A stretch of 64,000 nt of DNA, taken from NCBI RefSeq assembly GCF_019977735.1, contig NZ_AP025018.1, positions 6,824,580-6,888,579 of the forward strand. The letters run 5' to 3'. Positions within the stretch are counted from its first letter, which is position 1; every line of letters begins with the position of its first letter. Shown in pieces: positions 16,132 through 26,601 of the stretch. Both the position numbers and the translations under genes were made by a program. The notes under the pieces were generated by a model. That model did no database searches. It was given only the letters and a program-made list of their open reading frames with translations, and was not told the origin of the DNA. Origin of the DNA: Calothrix sp. PCC 7716 (lineage in GTDB: Bacteria; Cyanobacteriota; Cyanobacteriia; Cyanobacteriales; Nostocaceae).

Positions 16132-16565
16132 AGAATTTGCTCAAGAGTGTAAAACTAGTAATGTCTTGTACTTCAAGGTGCTGCATAATGTTGGATTATA
16201 TCAGCATTGATTTTTAATATAAGTATTACTGCCTACATTCTATGTCTCTAACTATTACAAGTTCATGGGTACTAAATTAATTATCATTGGGGAAGGGGTA
16301 AATAAGCTCTTAAGGCGCCTTAGTGTGAAAAAATGAAGTATTTCTCTTAATAGTTAAGAGCTATATGAATCGGTGCCGTTCATTATCAATCATTAATACT
16401 TAAACAGAGGTATATATTAATTCTTTCTTTCTTTGTTATGGATATGATTGCTTTCGCCTCTTCTTGAGGCGATAGGACATAGCAAATGTTACATTTACAA
16501 CTGGAATACATAGTAATTATACGCTTAAATAAGAATATTATCTTATTTAAATTACAAGAGGGCGC
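16132..16565. other. Non-coding region upstream of the first NACHT gene
   Basis: No gene found. Contains a hairpin GCCTC-TTCT-TGAGGC (about 16457-16471), one GGCGCC (about 16314) and a TA-rich stretch before the GTG start of the NACHT gene, likely holding its promoter. Confidence 0.45.
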
Positions 16566-19500
16566 GTGTCACCGATTGACCTTCTCAACTTAATTCAAGC
16601 GATTGCTGGCGCCGCCAGTCCAGTACTTAAAGATAAGATTCAACGTAACGAAACCGTAATTAGGATACTACAACAATTTGACCTGGCGCCTGACCATCCT
16701 CCATCTGACTTTTCAGGTATTTATGCTTATGCGTTAGTAGAATACGGTATTGGTAAACCCCTATTACTTCTTGAACTGTTCCGCGACGAAGAAATTAAAA
16801 AGGCATTCCGTAAAGCGTTTGACAATAACAACCCTTCAATTATTCTTTCAGAAATAAATAACTATCTTGATACATATGCACGCTCGAACAAGATTAAAAG
16901 TTTAGGAATTGACGCGCGTAGAGAAGTAGCAGCATTCTACTTGGTGTTTTGTAAAGTTGCTAAAACCAGTCGTGAACCAAGTGATGTATTACTAAGTCAG
17001 CAAATTACAGCACTTCAACAAAAACTTGACAGACTTCCGACACTGGAAGGAATTTGTACAGAAATCGCGCGTTTGGTTGCTCAGAATAATTTAGCCTTAC
17101 AACCAGGTACAAATGCGGCGCCAGAAAATCAATGTAAAGCTATCGCACTTGCCCAACAAATGCGGGGATGGTTTGAAACATTAGGATACAGGTTCGAGCA
17201 GTATGAGATTTGGGGAGCTGATTACTTCGAGTGGGTTATCACTATCCAAATATGGCGCCATCGTTACGAACGTTTTGTTATCCGTGGAATTGCAGGAGAA
17301 GCACAGGTTAAAGATGTAATCGCATTACGTCAGTCAGTTCTCGCACAACGTACAGATGGTGGTTGGTTAGTAACCGCGCGTCGTATATCAAGAGCCGCGC
17401 GTGCGGAAGTTGAGAAAGATAAAAATAAACTGGCATGTTACACTTTTGATGAATTATTAGCTCAAGATGCTGATTTTAGCGGTTATCTGGAATGGTTGGA
17501 GGCAGAAATAAAACGGCGCCAGATTGATACGAAGTATGTACCGCTTGCTTGTACTAAAGAAGAAATTGATTCTGCTACTGGGCGCCAAATCGCAGTTAGT
17601 CATTATGGGGAAGAAGACGGCTGGATTGATGGATATATAGACCGTTGGCTTGATGACCCTGCAAAAGAACATATTTCTGTACTAGGAGAATTCGGTACAG
17701 GTAAAACCTGGTTTGCTTTCCACTATGCTTGGATAGCTCTACAGAGATATAGGGGTGCTTTGAATAGAGGTGTTGAACTTCCCCGCTTACCTTTGGTAAT
17801 TCCTTTACGTGATTATGCTAAAGCAGTAAGTGTTGAATCATTATTCTCAGAGTTTTTCTTTCGTCAATATAAAATACCCTTGCCGCATTACGATGCATTC
17901 GTTCAACTTAACCGCATGGGTAAGCTACTCCTAATCTTTGACGGGTTCGACGAGATGGCAGCGCGCGTTGATAGACAAGAGATGATTAATAATTTCTGGG
18001 AATTAGCGAAAGTAGTTGTACCTGGCGCCAAAGTTATTCTTACCTGTCGAAGTGAACATTTTCCAGAAGCAAAAGAAGGACGCGCGCTATTAAACGCAGA
18101 ATTACAAGCTTCAATAGCAAACTTAACTGGGGAAACACCACAGTTCGAGGTGTTGGAATTAGAGAAATTCAGCGACGAACAGATTAAACAAGTACTTTCA
18201 TGTCAGGCATCTGAGGCAACGGTTGAGCATGTAATGAGTAACCCGCAGTTGTTGGATTTAGCTCGGCGCCCGGTAATGACAGATTTAATTTTAGAAGCAT
18301 TGCCAGATATTGAAGCAGGTAAACCTGTCGATATGTCGCGCGTGTATTTATATGCAGTACGTCATAAAATGGAAACTGATATAAAGACCGAACGTACATT
18401 CACTAGTTTAGCAGATAAACTGTATTTTCTGTGCGAACTATCATGGGAAATGCTATCAACTGACCAAATGAGTTTGAATTATAGAGTTTTTCCTGATAGG
18501 ATTAGGCGCCTGTTTGCAACAGCAGTGCAGGAAGAAAAGGATTTAGACCACTGGCAGTTCGATATGATGGGTCAAACTATGCTCATCCGTAATGCTGACG
18601 GAGACTACACTCCAGCCCATCGTTCATTATTAGAGTTTTTTGTTGCATACAAGTTTGCAGCGGAAATAGGCGCCTTGGCGGATGATTTTACTGAGCTTGC
18701 GCGCTCTCAGGAGAAAATGGAGGCGCCGATTCCTTATACTTGGTCTTCTTATTTTGGAGAAGATGCAGTGGCGCCGTTAGATAAATTTGTTAGTGAACCA
18801 TTGGAGAAGTTACGAGAGACGTTTGGGAAGGCACCTTTAAGTAAAGCTGTTTTGGAATTGTTGGCGCCGATGGTAGGTGATGTTGAGTCAGTTGTTGGAG
18901 TGATTCAAGGAACGCGCGATTTTACAGAGGATGAAGTAGGTTATGTGGGAGGAAATGCAGCAACATTAGTTGTGAAAGTTGATAAAACAGCGTTCTTGGA
19001 AAAAGATTTAACTGGTACGGTGATTAAGAAAGCTGATTTCTCTAATGCTAGCTTGCAGCATGTTAATTTTACTTCTTCGCATTTAAATAATTGTACTTTT
19101 GCAAAAACTTTAAGTAGAATTTCATCATTAGCTTGCACTCCAGATGGTAAAATTTTAGTTACAGGTAGCGATGATGGCGCCGTTTGTTTATGGGAAGTAG
19201 CAAGCGGAAGAGAAATTTTAACTATTAACAAAGAGCATTTTTACTGGGTAAATTCAGTTGCCATTAGTCCTAATGGTAAAATTATTGCTAGCGCCGGAGA
19301 GAAAACAGTTAAGCTATTAAGTATAGGAACAGGCGAACTCCTAAAAATATTTTTTAGTCATAGTGATAACGTAACAGATGTAACCTTTGCTCCTAATGGC
19401 AAAATCATTATAAGTAGTTGTTATGATGGAACAATTAATTTTTGGAATATTGAGCAAAGCAAATGTATAAAAACGTTCATTGCCCATAGTGCTGCGGTGC

Positions 19501-20990
19501 AAACAGTCGTCTTTAGCCCGTCAAATGAAATATTAGCTAGTTGTAGTAATGATAAAACAGTTAAACTTTGGGATATTCAAAGCGATGATTGTTTAAAAGT
19601 TCTCATAGGTCATGAAAGTAATATACGTTCAGTCGCCTATAGTCCTGATGGAGAACTACTTGCTAGTTGTAGCGAGGATAAAACAATTAGACTTTGGAAT
19701 GTAAACAATGGGGAATGTCTGAAAATATTTCAAGGGCATGAAGATATTGTATCTTCAGTTGTCTTTAGTCCGGATGGTAAAATACTTGTCAGTAGTAGCG
19801 ACGATGAAACCATAAGACTTTGGAATATTAAAAGCGGTGAATGTTTAAAAATATTACATGGACATAAAAAGTGGATATCTTCTATCACTTTTATTGGCGA
19901 TAGTGAATTACTTGCCAGCAGTAGCGGTGACCAAACCATTAGAATTTGGGATATCGGAACAAGAGAATGTATAAGAGTAATACAAGGCTATAGAAATTGG
20001 GTTCGCTCAGTTGCGTTTAGCCCTGATGGTAAAATACTTGCTAGTGGAAATGGAGACCAAACTATTAAATTTTGGGATATCTATTCAGAGAAATGTATCA
20101 AAACTATATCTGCCCATAAAGGTTGGTTGTTTTCAGTTGCTTTTAGTCCTAATGGTAAAATGCTTGCCAGCAGCGCTGGAGATAGAGAGGCAATCGTAAA
20201 AATTTGGGATGTTGCTACAGGTAAATGCATTAATACATTCTATGGGCACAAGGGTTGGATACGTTGTGTCGTTTTTAGTCCTGATGGTAAAATACTTGCT
20301 AGTGCTAGTGAAGATAATACAATTAAACTTTGGTGTATTAATAATAGAGAATGTATAAAAACACTAAATCAACATATTGATAGTGTATTTTCTATTACTT
20401 TCAGTCCTGATGGAACAAGACTTGCTAGTGCCAGTGCTGATAACGATAAAACAATTAGACTTTGGGATACTGAAAGCGGTAAATGTATAAAAGTTTTGCA
20501 AGAACATACTAGATGGGTCAGTTCAGTTGCTTTTAATTGTGATGGTAAAATACTTGCTAGTGGTAGCGGTGATGGCACAATAAAGCTTTGGGATATAAAT
20601 ACAGGTAAATGTTTACAAACATTAACAGAACATAGGTATTATATACGTTCAGTTGCTTTTAGTTCAGATGGTAAAATGCTTGCTAGTGGTTGTCGTGACC
20701 GAACTATTAAATTATGGGATGTTTATACAGGTAATTGTATTAAAACTTTAGAAGGGCACTCCTACTGGGTAAATTCAGTTGCCTTCAGTCCTGATGATAA
20801 ACTTATTGCCAGTGGTAGTCATGATGAAACTATAAAGTTTTGGGATGCAGAAACTGGTGAATGTCTAAAATCTTTGAGGAATGAAAGACCTTATGAAAAC
20901 ATGAACATTACAGGCGCCACTGGTTTAACTTCAATAGAAAAAGCCACACTCAAAGCACTCGGCGCCGTAGAAGATGAAGTTGTGGAGTAA
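16566..20990 (+). CDS. NACHT-WD40 STAND NTPase (NLR-like), paralogue 1
   Basis: 1474 residues. Residues 1-180 are a helical N-terminal domain typical of cyanobacterial NACHT proteins (PPSDFSGIYAYALVEYG). About 190-300 resembles a restriction-endonuclease-like fold (YFEWVITIQ ... GIAGEAQ ... GGWLVTARRISRAA), but the usual D-ExK residues are not clear. NACHT: Walker A GEFGTGKT (374-381), Walker B LLIFDGFDE (D459). A short pentapeptide-like stretch precedes 14 WD40 repeats from ~850, enough for two seven-bladed propellers, and a conserved tail (MNITGATGL). STAND proteins are switch ATPases whose repeats sense a ligand; bacterial NACHT proteins can act in phage defence. GTG start with AGAGGG upstream. 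Paralogue at 21559. Confidence 0.9.
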   Translation: MSPIDLLNLIQAIAGAASPVLKDKIQRNETVIRILQQFDLAPDHPPSDFSGIYAYALVEYGIGKPLLLLELFRDEEIKKAFRKAFDNNNPSIILSEINNYLDTYARSNKIKSLGIDARREVAAFYLVFCKVAKTSREPSDVLLSQQITALQQKLDRLPTLEGICTEIARLVAQNNLALQPGTNAAPENQCKAIALAQQMRGWFETLGYRFEQYEIWGADYFEWVITIQIWRHRYERFVIRGIAGEAQVKDVIALRQSVLAQRTDGGWLVTARRISRAARAEVEKDKNKLACYTFDELLAQDADFSGYLEWLEAEIKRRQIDTKYVPLACTKEEIDSATGRQIAVSHYGEEDGWIDGYIDRWLDDPAKEHISVLGEFGTGKTWFAFHYAWIALQRYRGALNRGVELPRLPLVIPLRDYAKAVSVESLFSEFFFRQYKIPLPHYDAFVQLNRMGKLLLIFDGFDEMAARVDRQEMINNFWELAKVVVPGAKVILTCRSEHFPEAKEGRALLNAELQASIANLTGETPQFEVLELEKFSDEQIKQVLSCQASEATVEHVMSNPQLLDLARRPVMTDLILEALPDIEAGKPVDMSRVYLYAVRHKMETDIKTERTFTSLADKLYFLCELSWEMLSTDQMSLNYRVFPDRIRRLFATAVQEEKDLDHWQFDMMGQTMLIRNADGDYTPAHRSLLEFFVAYKFAAEIGALADDFTELARSQEKMEAPIPYTWSSYFGEDAVAPLDKFVSEPLEKLRETFGKAPLSKAVLELLAPMVGDVESVVGVIQGTRDFTEDEVGYVGGNAATLVVKVDKTAFLEKDLTGTVIKKADFSNASLQHVNFTSSHLNNCTFAKTLSRISSLACTPDGKILVTGSDDGAVCLWEVASGREILTINKEHFYWVNSVAISPNGKIIASAGEKTVKLLSIGTGELLKIFFSHSDNVTDVTFAPNGKIIISSCYDGTINFWNIEQSKCIKTFIAHSAAVQTVVFSPSNEILASCSNDKTVKLWDIQSDDCLKVLIGHESNIRSVAYSPDGELLASCSEDKTIRLWNVNNGECLKIFQGHEDIVSSVVFSPDGKILVSSSDDETIRLWNIKSGECLKILHGHKKWISSITFIGDSELLASSSGDQTIRIWDIGTRECIRVIQGYRNWVRSVAFSPDGKILASGNGDQTIKFWDIYSEKCIKTISAHKGWLFSVAFSPNGKMLASSAGDREAIVKIWDVATGKCINTFYGHKGWIRCVVFSPDGKILASASEDNTIKLWCINNRECIKTLNQHIDSVFSITFSPDGTRLASASADNDKTIRLWDTESGKCIKVLQEHTRWVSSVAFNCDGKILASGSGDGTIKLWDINTGKCLQTLTEHRYYIRSVAFSSDGKMLASGCRDRTIKLWDVYTGNCIKTLEGHSYWVNSVAFSPDDKLIASGSHDETIKFWDAETGECLKSLRNERPYENMNITGATGLTSIEKATLKALGAVEDEVVE

Positions 20991-21065
20991 TCCAAACAGG
21001 ACTTAAAAATATAATAATCAGCATTTACGAGTTGGCGCCAGTCTTGACTTACAGGATAATGTTAG

Positions 21066-21428
21066 ATGAAGTCTTCAAATTATCGTTTACTTAAATCTTT
21101 TCTACTAATTTTGGGTAGCAGCATATTAATTTATTTGTTTTCCTTCGCAACAGCAGTAAATCAAGAAAAAGACACGCCAGAAATTATCAAAACTGCTATC
21201 TTTATGGAGCTAACCCGTACCAACGCTTCTGTAGTCGGTTCTGATCAACAAAGATTGTTAGTTCGTTCGTACACGGACTTAAAAACTTATTTGAAGCAGC
21301 ATGGTTGGATATGGACAGACCAATTGGGAGCAATGCTTATATTTCATAAGTCCGAGCGGCGCCTTTTTTCAAATTGCCGAATGTACTCCCGGAATTACAT
21401 GATTTGCAATTTAAACCAAGCTCCATAA
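21066..21428 (+). CDS. Small membrane-anchored or secreted protein between the NACHT genes, 120 aa
   Basis: One N-terminal hydrophobic segment (SFLLILGSSILIYLFSFATA), then a ~90-residue soluble part with SYTDLKTYLKQHGWIWTDQL and two late Cys. Family not recognised. It stands in the same direction between the two NACHT-WD40 genes (75 bases after the first, 130 before the second), so it may be co-transcribed with them and could be an accessory factor; this is inference from position only. Confidence 0.55.
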   Translation: MKSSNYRLLKSFLLILGSSILIYLFSFATAVNQEKDTPEIIKTAIFMELTRTNASVVGSDQQRLLVRSYTDLKTYLKQHGWIWTDQLGAMLIFHKSERRLFSNCRMYSRNYMICNLNQAP

Positions 21429-21558
21429 TATTTATATCGCTGGCTATTTATGGGCGCCGATAATTCGCTTATACTACAAATACTATTTATACTTATCCAG
21501 CAGAATAGCTATAAAACGCTAGTATAAGAAGAATAATCATTATATATTTTATACCAAC

Positions 21559-24500
21559 GTGTTACCACCAATTGACCTTAACAGCCTTATACAAGCGATT
21601 ACTGGTATCGCTAGTCCAGTTCTTAAGGACAAACTGCAACGTAACGAAACCGTAATTAAGATATTACAAAAATTTAACCTGGCGCCGGAACACCCTCCAT
21701 CAGACTTTTCTGGTATCTACGCTTATGCATTGGTGGAATACGGTATAGGTAAACCCAAGGTATTCCTAGAACTGTTCCGTGACGAGGAGATAAAAAAGGC
21801 ATTCCGCAAAGCATTCGATAATAACACCCCTTCAATTATTCTTTCAGAAATAAATAATTATCTTGATACACATGCACTGATTAATGATATTAGAAATTTA
21901 GGAATAGACGCGCGCAGGGAGTTAGCAGCGTTTTACTTGGTATTTTGTAAGGTAGCTAAAACAAGTCGTACCCCTTCAGATGTTTTATTAAGTCAACAAA
22001 TTAATACGCTTAATCAAAAACTTGACAGGATTCCTACGCTTGAAGGTCTCCGCGCGGAAATTGCTCAACTTCTCTTACAACAAGATAATCTTGCTTTACC
22101 TGGTAGTACAGAAACGGCGCCTTCTCCTCAATGTAAAGCAATGGCACTTGCTGAACAGATGCGTGGGTGGTTGGAAACTCTAGGTTACAGGTTTGAGAAA
22201 CAGGAAATTTGGCGCCAGGATTTCTTCGAGTGGATAATTAACATCCCTGTAAGACGTAATCGTTATGACCGTGTTTTAATTCGAGGTATTGCAGGAGAAG
22301 CACAAGTTAGTGATGTATTAGCACTAGGTTCTTCTGTAGAAAGAGAACGCGCGGATGAGGGATGGTTAGTAACTGCACGTCGTATATCACGAGCAGCGCG
22401 TGCGGAAGTTGAGAAAGATGAAAACAAACACCTGGGATGTTACACTTTCGATGAATTATTGGCGCAAGATGCTGATTTTAGTGGATATCTAGAATGGTTA
22501 GAGACAGAGATAAAACGGCGCCAAATCGATACAAAGTATGTTCCGCTTGCTTGTAGTAAGGAAGAGGTTGACCCGGTAACAGGGCGCCAAGTAGCAGTCA
22601 GTTGTTACGAAGAAGAAGACGGTTGGATTGATGGATATATAGACCGCTGGCTTGATGACCCAGTAAAAGAACATATATCTGTACTAGGGGAATTTGGTAC
22701 TGGTAAAACTTGGTTTGCTCTCCACTATGCATGGATAGCTCTACAACGATACAAAGATGCTCAAAGACGTGGTGTTGAACTTCCTCGTTTGCCTTTAGTA
22801 ATTCCATTAAGAGACTATGCCAAAGCTGTAAGTGTGGAATCATTATTTTCAGAGTTTTTCTTTCGTAAGCATGAAATACCTCTACCTGGTTATTCAGCAT
22901 TTGAGCAACTTAACCGCATGGGTAAACTGCTGTTGATATTTGATGGGTTTGATGAGATGGCAGCGCGCGTTGATAGGCAAGAAATGATAAATAACTTTTG
23001 GGAATTGGCGAAAGTAGTTGTTCCTGGCGCCAAAGTTATTTTGACTTGTCGGAGTGAACATTTTCCAGAGGCGAAAGAAGGACGCGCGCTGTTAGGTGCT
23101 GAGTTACAAGCGTCCACTGCTCTTTTAACTGGAGAAACACCACAGTTTGAGGTTTTGGAATTAGAGAAATTTAACGACGAACAAATCAAACAAGTACTCT
23201 CATACCAGACAACTTCCACAACTGTGGAACAAGTGATGAGCAACCCACAGTTATTGGATTTGGCTCGGCGCCCTGTAATGACCGAGTTAATTTTAGAAGC
23301 ATTACCAGATATAGAAGCGGGTAAACCTGTGGATATGTCGCGTGTGTATTTATATGCAGTGAGAAGAAAAATAGAAAACGATATCGCGACCAAACGTACA
23401 TTCACTACCTCTGCTGAAAAGCTTTATTTCTTATGCGAACTATCTTGGGAAATGTTATCAACTGACCAAATGAGTCTGAATTATAGACTTTTCCCCGATA
23501 GAATTCGACGCCTGTTTGGTGCATCTGTACAGGAAGAAAAAGATTTAGACCACTGGCAGTTCGATATGATGGGTCAAACTATGCTCATTCGTAACGCTGA
23601 TGGTGATTATACTCCAGCCCATCGTTCATTATTAGAGTTTTTTGTAGCTTATAAGTTTGCTGCTGAGATAGGCGCCTTGGCGGATGATTTTACTGAGCTT
23701 GCTCGCGGAGAGTTGGGAGTGGAGGCGCCGACTAATTACACTTGGTCTTCTTATTTTGGAAAGCGTGTAATGGCGCCGTTGGATAAATTTGTTGCAGAAC
23801 CTTTGGAGAAGTTGAGGGAGACGTTTGGAAAGGCGCCTTTATCTAAAGCTGTTTTGGAATTGATGGCGCCGATGGTAAGTGATATTGAGTCTGTTGTTGA
23901 AGTGATTCAAGGAACGTGCGGTTGTAATGAGGATGAAGTCGATTATGTAGGAGGTAATGCAGCTACGTTAGTTGTTAAGCTTGATAAAACAGCTTTAGAT
24001 GGTAAAAACTTAAGTCATACAGTTATCAAAGGTGCTGATTTTAGTAATACAAATTTACGGCGTGTAAACTTTATTAAGGCAAATTTATTATGTTGTGTCT
24101 TTAAAGAACTTTTGAATCAAATTTTTTCTGTAGCATTCGATTTAAGTGGGCAGCTATTAGCTATGGGTGACGCTGCTGGTGAAATTCATTTATGGCTTGT
24201 AGATAAACAAAAATTATGGAAATTTAAAGGGCATAATCATGTAGTTCGTTCAGTTCTTTTTAGTCCTGATGGTCGTACTTTTGCAAGTAGTAGCAACGAC
24301 CAGACTATAAAAATTTGGAATATTGATACAGGGGAATGTTTAAGAACTTTACACGGGCATAAGAGCGTAGTACGTTCAATTGCCTTTAGCCCTGATGGAC
24401 AAACATTAGTTAGTGGCAGTGAAGATTTAACTGTTAAATTATGGAAAGTCAGTACTTCTGAATGTTTAGAGACCTTATCAAATTCAAATGGGTATGTACG

Positions 24501-25977
24501 CTCAGTTGCCTTTAGCCCTGATGGAGAAATAATTGCTTACACCAGTGATGAGTATAATATAAAACTTTGGAATATTAAATCAAAGCAACACTTAAAAACT
24601 TTTAACGGGCATACTAATTGGGTAAAATGTATTGCTTTTAGCCCTGATGGAAATCATATAGTTAGCAGTGGTCAAGATTACTCAATCAAACTATGGGACA
24701 TTAGTACAGGTCAATGCTTAAAAAACTTTTATGGACACATTGGTCAAGTTAATTCCATTGCTTACAATCATAATGGATTAATTCTCGCAAGTAGTAGTTC
24801 TGACCATACAGTAAAACTTTGGGACGCAAAAACAGGACAATGCTTAAAAACTTTCCAGGGTCATAATAACTGGGTGCAATCGGCTGTATTTCATCCAGAC
24901 AAGAAAATTCTTGCAAGTGGTGGACAAGACCATGCAGTAAGATTTTGGAATACTGATACAGGGGAATGTATTAATACATTTCAAGGAAATTCTAATTGGG
25001 TTAAGTCAATTAGTTTCAGTCCTGATGGACGATTTATAGCCAGTGGTGATGAAAATCATGTTATAAAAATTTGGAATGCAATTACAGGATTTTGTATAAA
25101 AGAGTTAGAGGGGCATACTAATTGGATACATTCGTTATCCTTTAGACCTGATGGAAAGATACTTGTAAGCAGTGGAGATGATAGCACGATAAGAATTTGG
25201 AATCTAGAAACTGGAAATTGCATATACACTCTTACAGGGCATAATCGTTGGGTACGTTGTGTTACTTTTAGCCCTGATAATTTAACTTTAGCTAGTGGAA
25301 GTGATGACACGACTATAAGACTTTGGGACACCCAAACAAGTCAATGTTTTAAGATATTGCAGGGACATACTAAGCGGGTAAGAAGCATTGCTTTTAGCAC
25401 TGACGGTAAACACATAATTAGTTGTTGCCATGATGATACTATAAAGTTTTGGGATGCAGGGACTGGTGAATGCATTAAAACATTTAAAGTTGATACCAAT
25501 TGTTTAAGAGGAACAATCGTTTTTAGCCCAAATAGATATATATTTGCAAGTGGTGGTGATGACTATAATGTTAGACTCTGGGATACTAGCACAGGTCATT
25601 GTCTACAAGTATTGAAGGGGCATACAGGTCAGGTCAAGCCAATTACTTTTAGTCTGGATGGTAAATTACTTGCTAGCGGAAGTGATGACCTTACAATTAG
25701 AATTTGGGATATTCAAGCAAATAAACTTTTATCTACTTTGCGAGGGCACACCATAACTTTGTTATCTTTATCTTTTGCTCCAGATTCTGAAAATCTTGCT
25801 AGTTGTAGTGAAGATGGGGAAATTAAGCTTTGGAATATTAAGACTGGTGAATGTTTAAAAACCTTTAAGAGAGATAGACCTTACGAACATATGAATATTA
25901 CAGGCGCCACTGGTCTAACCGCCCAAGAATTAGCCACGCTCAAAGCACTCGGTGCCATTGATGAACAAGATTTGTAA
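21559..25977 (+). CDS. NACHT-WD40 STAND NTPase (NLR-like), paralogue 2
   Basis: 1472 residues with the same architecture as the gene at 16566 and very close identity through the first ~830 residues. Walker A GEFGTGKT at 377-384, Walker B LLIFDGFDE with D462. The 14 WD40 repeats differ much more between the two proteins than the NACHT half does, as expected when the sensor varies and the switch is kept. GTG start, no clear Shine-Dalgarno. The last 77 bases are repeated as a loose copy at 26028-26104. The WD40 half lacks GGCGCC, while the NACHT half has many. Confidence 0.9.
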   Translation: MLPPIDLNSLIQAITGIASPVLKDKLQRNETVIKILQKFNLAPEHPPSDFSGIYAYALVEYGIGKPKVFLELFRDEEIKKAFRKAFDNNTPSIILSEINNYLDTHALINDIRNLGIDARRELAAFYLVFCKVAKTSRTPSDVLLSQQINTLNQKLDRIPTLEGLRAEIAQLLLQQDNLALPGSTETAPSPQCKAMALAEQMRGWLETLGYRFEKQEIWRQDFFEWIINIPVRRNRYDRVLIRGIAGEAQVSDVLALGSSVERERADEGWLVTARRISRAARAEVEKDENKHLGCYTFDELLAQDADFSGYLEWLETEIKRRQIDTKYVPLACSKEEVDPVTGRQVAVSCYEEEDGWIDGYIDRWLDDPVKEHISVLGEFGTGKTWFALHYAWIALQRYKDAQRRGVELPRLPLVIPLRDYAKAVSVESLFSEFFFRKHEIPLPGYSAFEQLNRMGKLLLIFDGFDEMAARVDRQEMINNFWELAKVVVPGAKVILTCRSEHFPEAKEGRALLGAELQASTALLTGETPQFEVLELEKFNDEQIKQVLSYQTTSTTVEQVMSNPQLLDLARRPVMTELILEALPDIEAGKPVDMSRVYLYAVRRKIENDIATKRTFTTSAEKLYFLCELSWEMLSTDQMSLNYRLFPDRIRRLFGASVQEEKDLDHWQFDMMGQTMLIRNADGDYTPAHRSLLEFFVAYKFAAEIGALADDFTELARGELGVEAPTNYTWSSYFGKRVMAPLDKFVAEPLEKLRETFGKAPLSKAVLELMAPMVSDIESVVEVIQGTCGCNEDEVDYVGGNAATLVVKLDKTALDGKNLSHTVIKGADFSNTNLRRVNFIKANLLCCVFKELLNQIFSVAFDLSGQLLAMGDAAGEIHLWLVDKQKLWKFKGHNHVVRSVLFSPDGRTFASSSNDQTIKIWNIDTGECLRTLHGHKSVVRSIAFSPDGQTLVSGSEDLTVKLWKVSTSECLETLSNSNGYVRSVAFSPDGEIIAYTSDEYNIKLWNIKSKQHLKTFNGHTNWVKCIAFSPDGNHIVSSGQDYSIKLWDISTGQCLKNFYGHIGQVNSIAYNHNGLILASSSSDHTVKLWDAKTGQCLKTFQGHNNWVQSAVFHPDKKILASGGQDHAVRFWNTDTGECINTFQGNSNWVKSISFSPDGRFIASGDENHVIKIWNAITGFCIKELEGHTNWIHSLSFRPDGKILVSSGDDSTIRIWNLETGNCIYTLTGHNRWVRCVTFSPDNLTLASGSDDTTIRLWDTQTSQCFKILQGHTKRVRSIAFSTDGKHIISCCHDDTIKFWDAGTGECIKTFKVDTNCLRGTIVFSPNRYIFASGGDDYNVRLWDTSTGHCLQVLKGHTGQVKPITFSLDGKLLASGSDDLTIRIWDIQANKLLSTLRGHTITLLSLSFAPDSENLASCSEDGEIKLWNIKTGECLKTFKRDRPYEHMNITGATGLTAQELATLKALGAIDEQDL

Positions 25978-26027
25978 TAATAATTAATGTAGGGTTGGAA
26001 TAGGCGCCTGTTCCCGAAGCGATAAAT

Positions 26028-26104
26028 CAGGCGCCACTGGTCTAACCGCCCAAGAATTAGCCACATTCAAAGCACTCGGCGCCATCGATGAACAAGATTT
26101 GTAA
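26028..26104 (+). pseudogene. Duplicated 3' end of the NACHT-WD40 gene
   Basis: These 77 bases repeat 25901-25977 (from CAGGCGCCACTGG to the stop codon) with a handful of substitutions. Homology starts at the GGCGCC; the sequence before it is unrelated. It codes for the terminal GATGLTAQELAT segment only. Confidence 0.85.
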
Positions 26105-26173
26105 CAATAATCAACTTAACAGGCGCCTAAAAATTTACAAAGACGAAAATTGGTTAAAATATAGCTTTATCGT

Positions 26174-26266
26174 ATGATGTCTGTGAAAGCAATCTTAGCA
26201 GGAGTAGCACTAGCACTGTCGCTACTCAACTATAATTTGGTTGGGAGCGATGCCTTATTCTTATGA
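26174..26266 (+). CDS. Possible 30-aa hydrophobic peptide
   Basis: MMSVKAILAGVALALSLL followed by a short polar end. It looks like a lone signal peptide or a leader remnant; it overlaps the start of the next membrane protein in another frame. It could be a translational leader or the stump of a lost secreted protein. Confidence 0.25.
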   Translation: MMSVKAILAGVALALSLLNYNLVGSDALFL

Positions 26267-26570
26267 AATTCATGCTTTATTACTCTCTTCAATTGGTACA
26301 ATTTATATTGGATTTGGGCTTTTAGATAGTTCTCCAAAAAATACTGCTCTTGAAATAATAATTGCTGCTCTATTTGTTTGTATAGCAATTGCTGGTTATT
26401 TAGTATCACCTGTTATTACAGGAGTTGGTTTTTTAATGCATGGTATTTGGGATTTTCTACATCATCCTAAAATTGTCACAACTGTTGTACCCAAATGGTA
26501 TCCTCCTTTCTGTGCTGTTTATGATTGGGTATTAGCAGCATGTTTTTTCTCTTCCTTGTTTCTCAAATAG
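26250..26570 (+). CDS. Membrane protein resembling DUF6010, 106 aa
   Basis: Four hydrophobic segments: ~8-25, 32-55, 58-70 and 86-104. The motif GFLMHGIWDFLHHP followed by YPPFCAVYDWVLAAC resembles small DUF6010-type membrane proteins, which have a histidine pair and a PxxC..D loop in these places. The frame opens at TTG 26241, but ATG 26250 is a better start. Function unknown. Confidence 0.6.
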   Translation: MPYSYEIHALLLSSIGTIYIGFGLLDSSPKNTALEIIIAALFVCIAIAGYLVSPVITGVGFLMHGIWDFLHHPKIVTTVVPKWYPPFCAVYDWVLAACFFSSLFLK

Positions 26571-26601
26571 AACTTTAAAAACGGCGCCGATAATTGTTTG
26601 A

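Noticed and set aside
19100-20900. WD40 repeats as separate small genes
   Set aside because: The frame is continuous with the NACHT domain for 1474 codons, so they are one protein.
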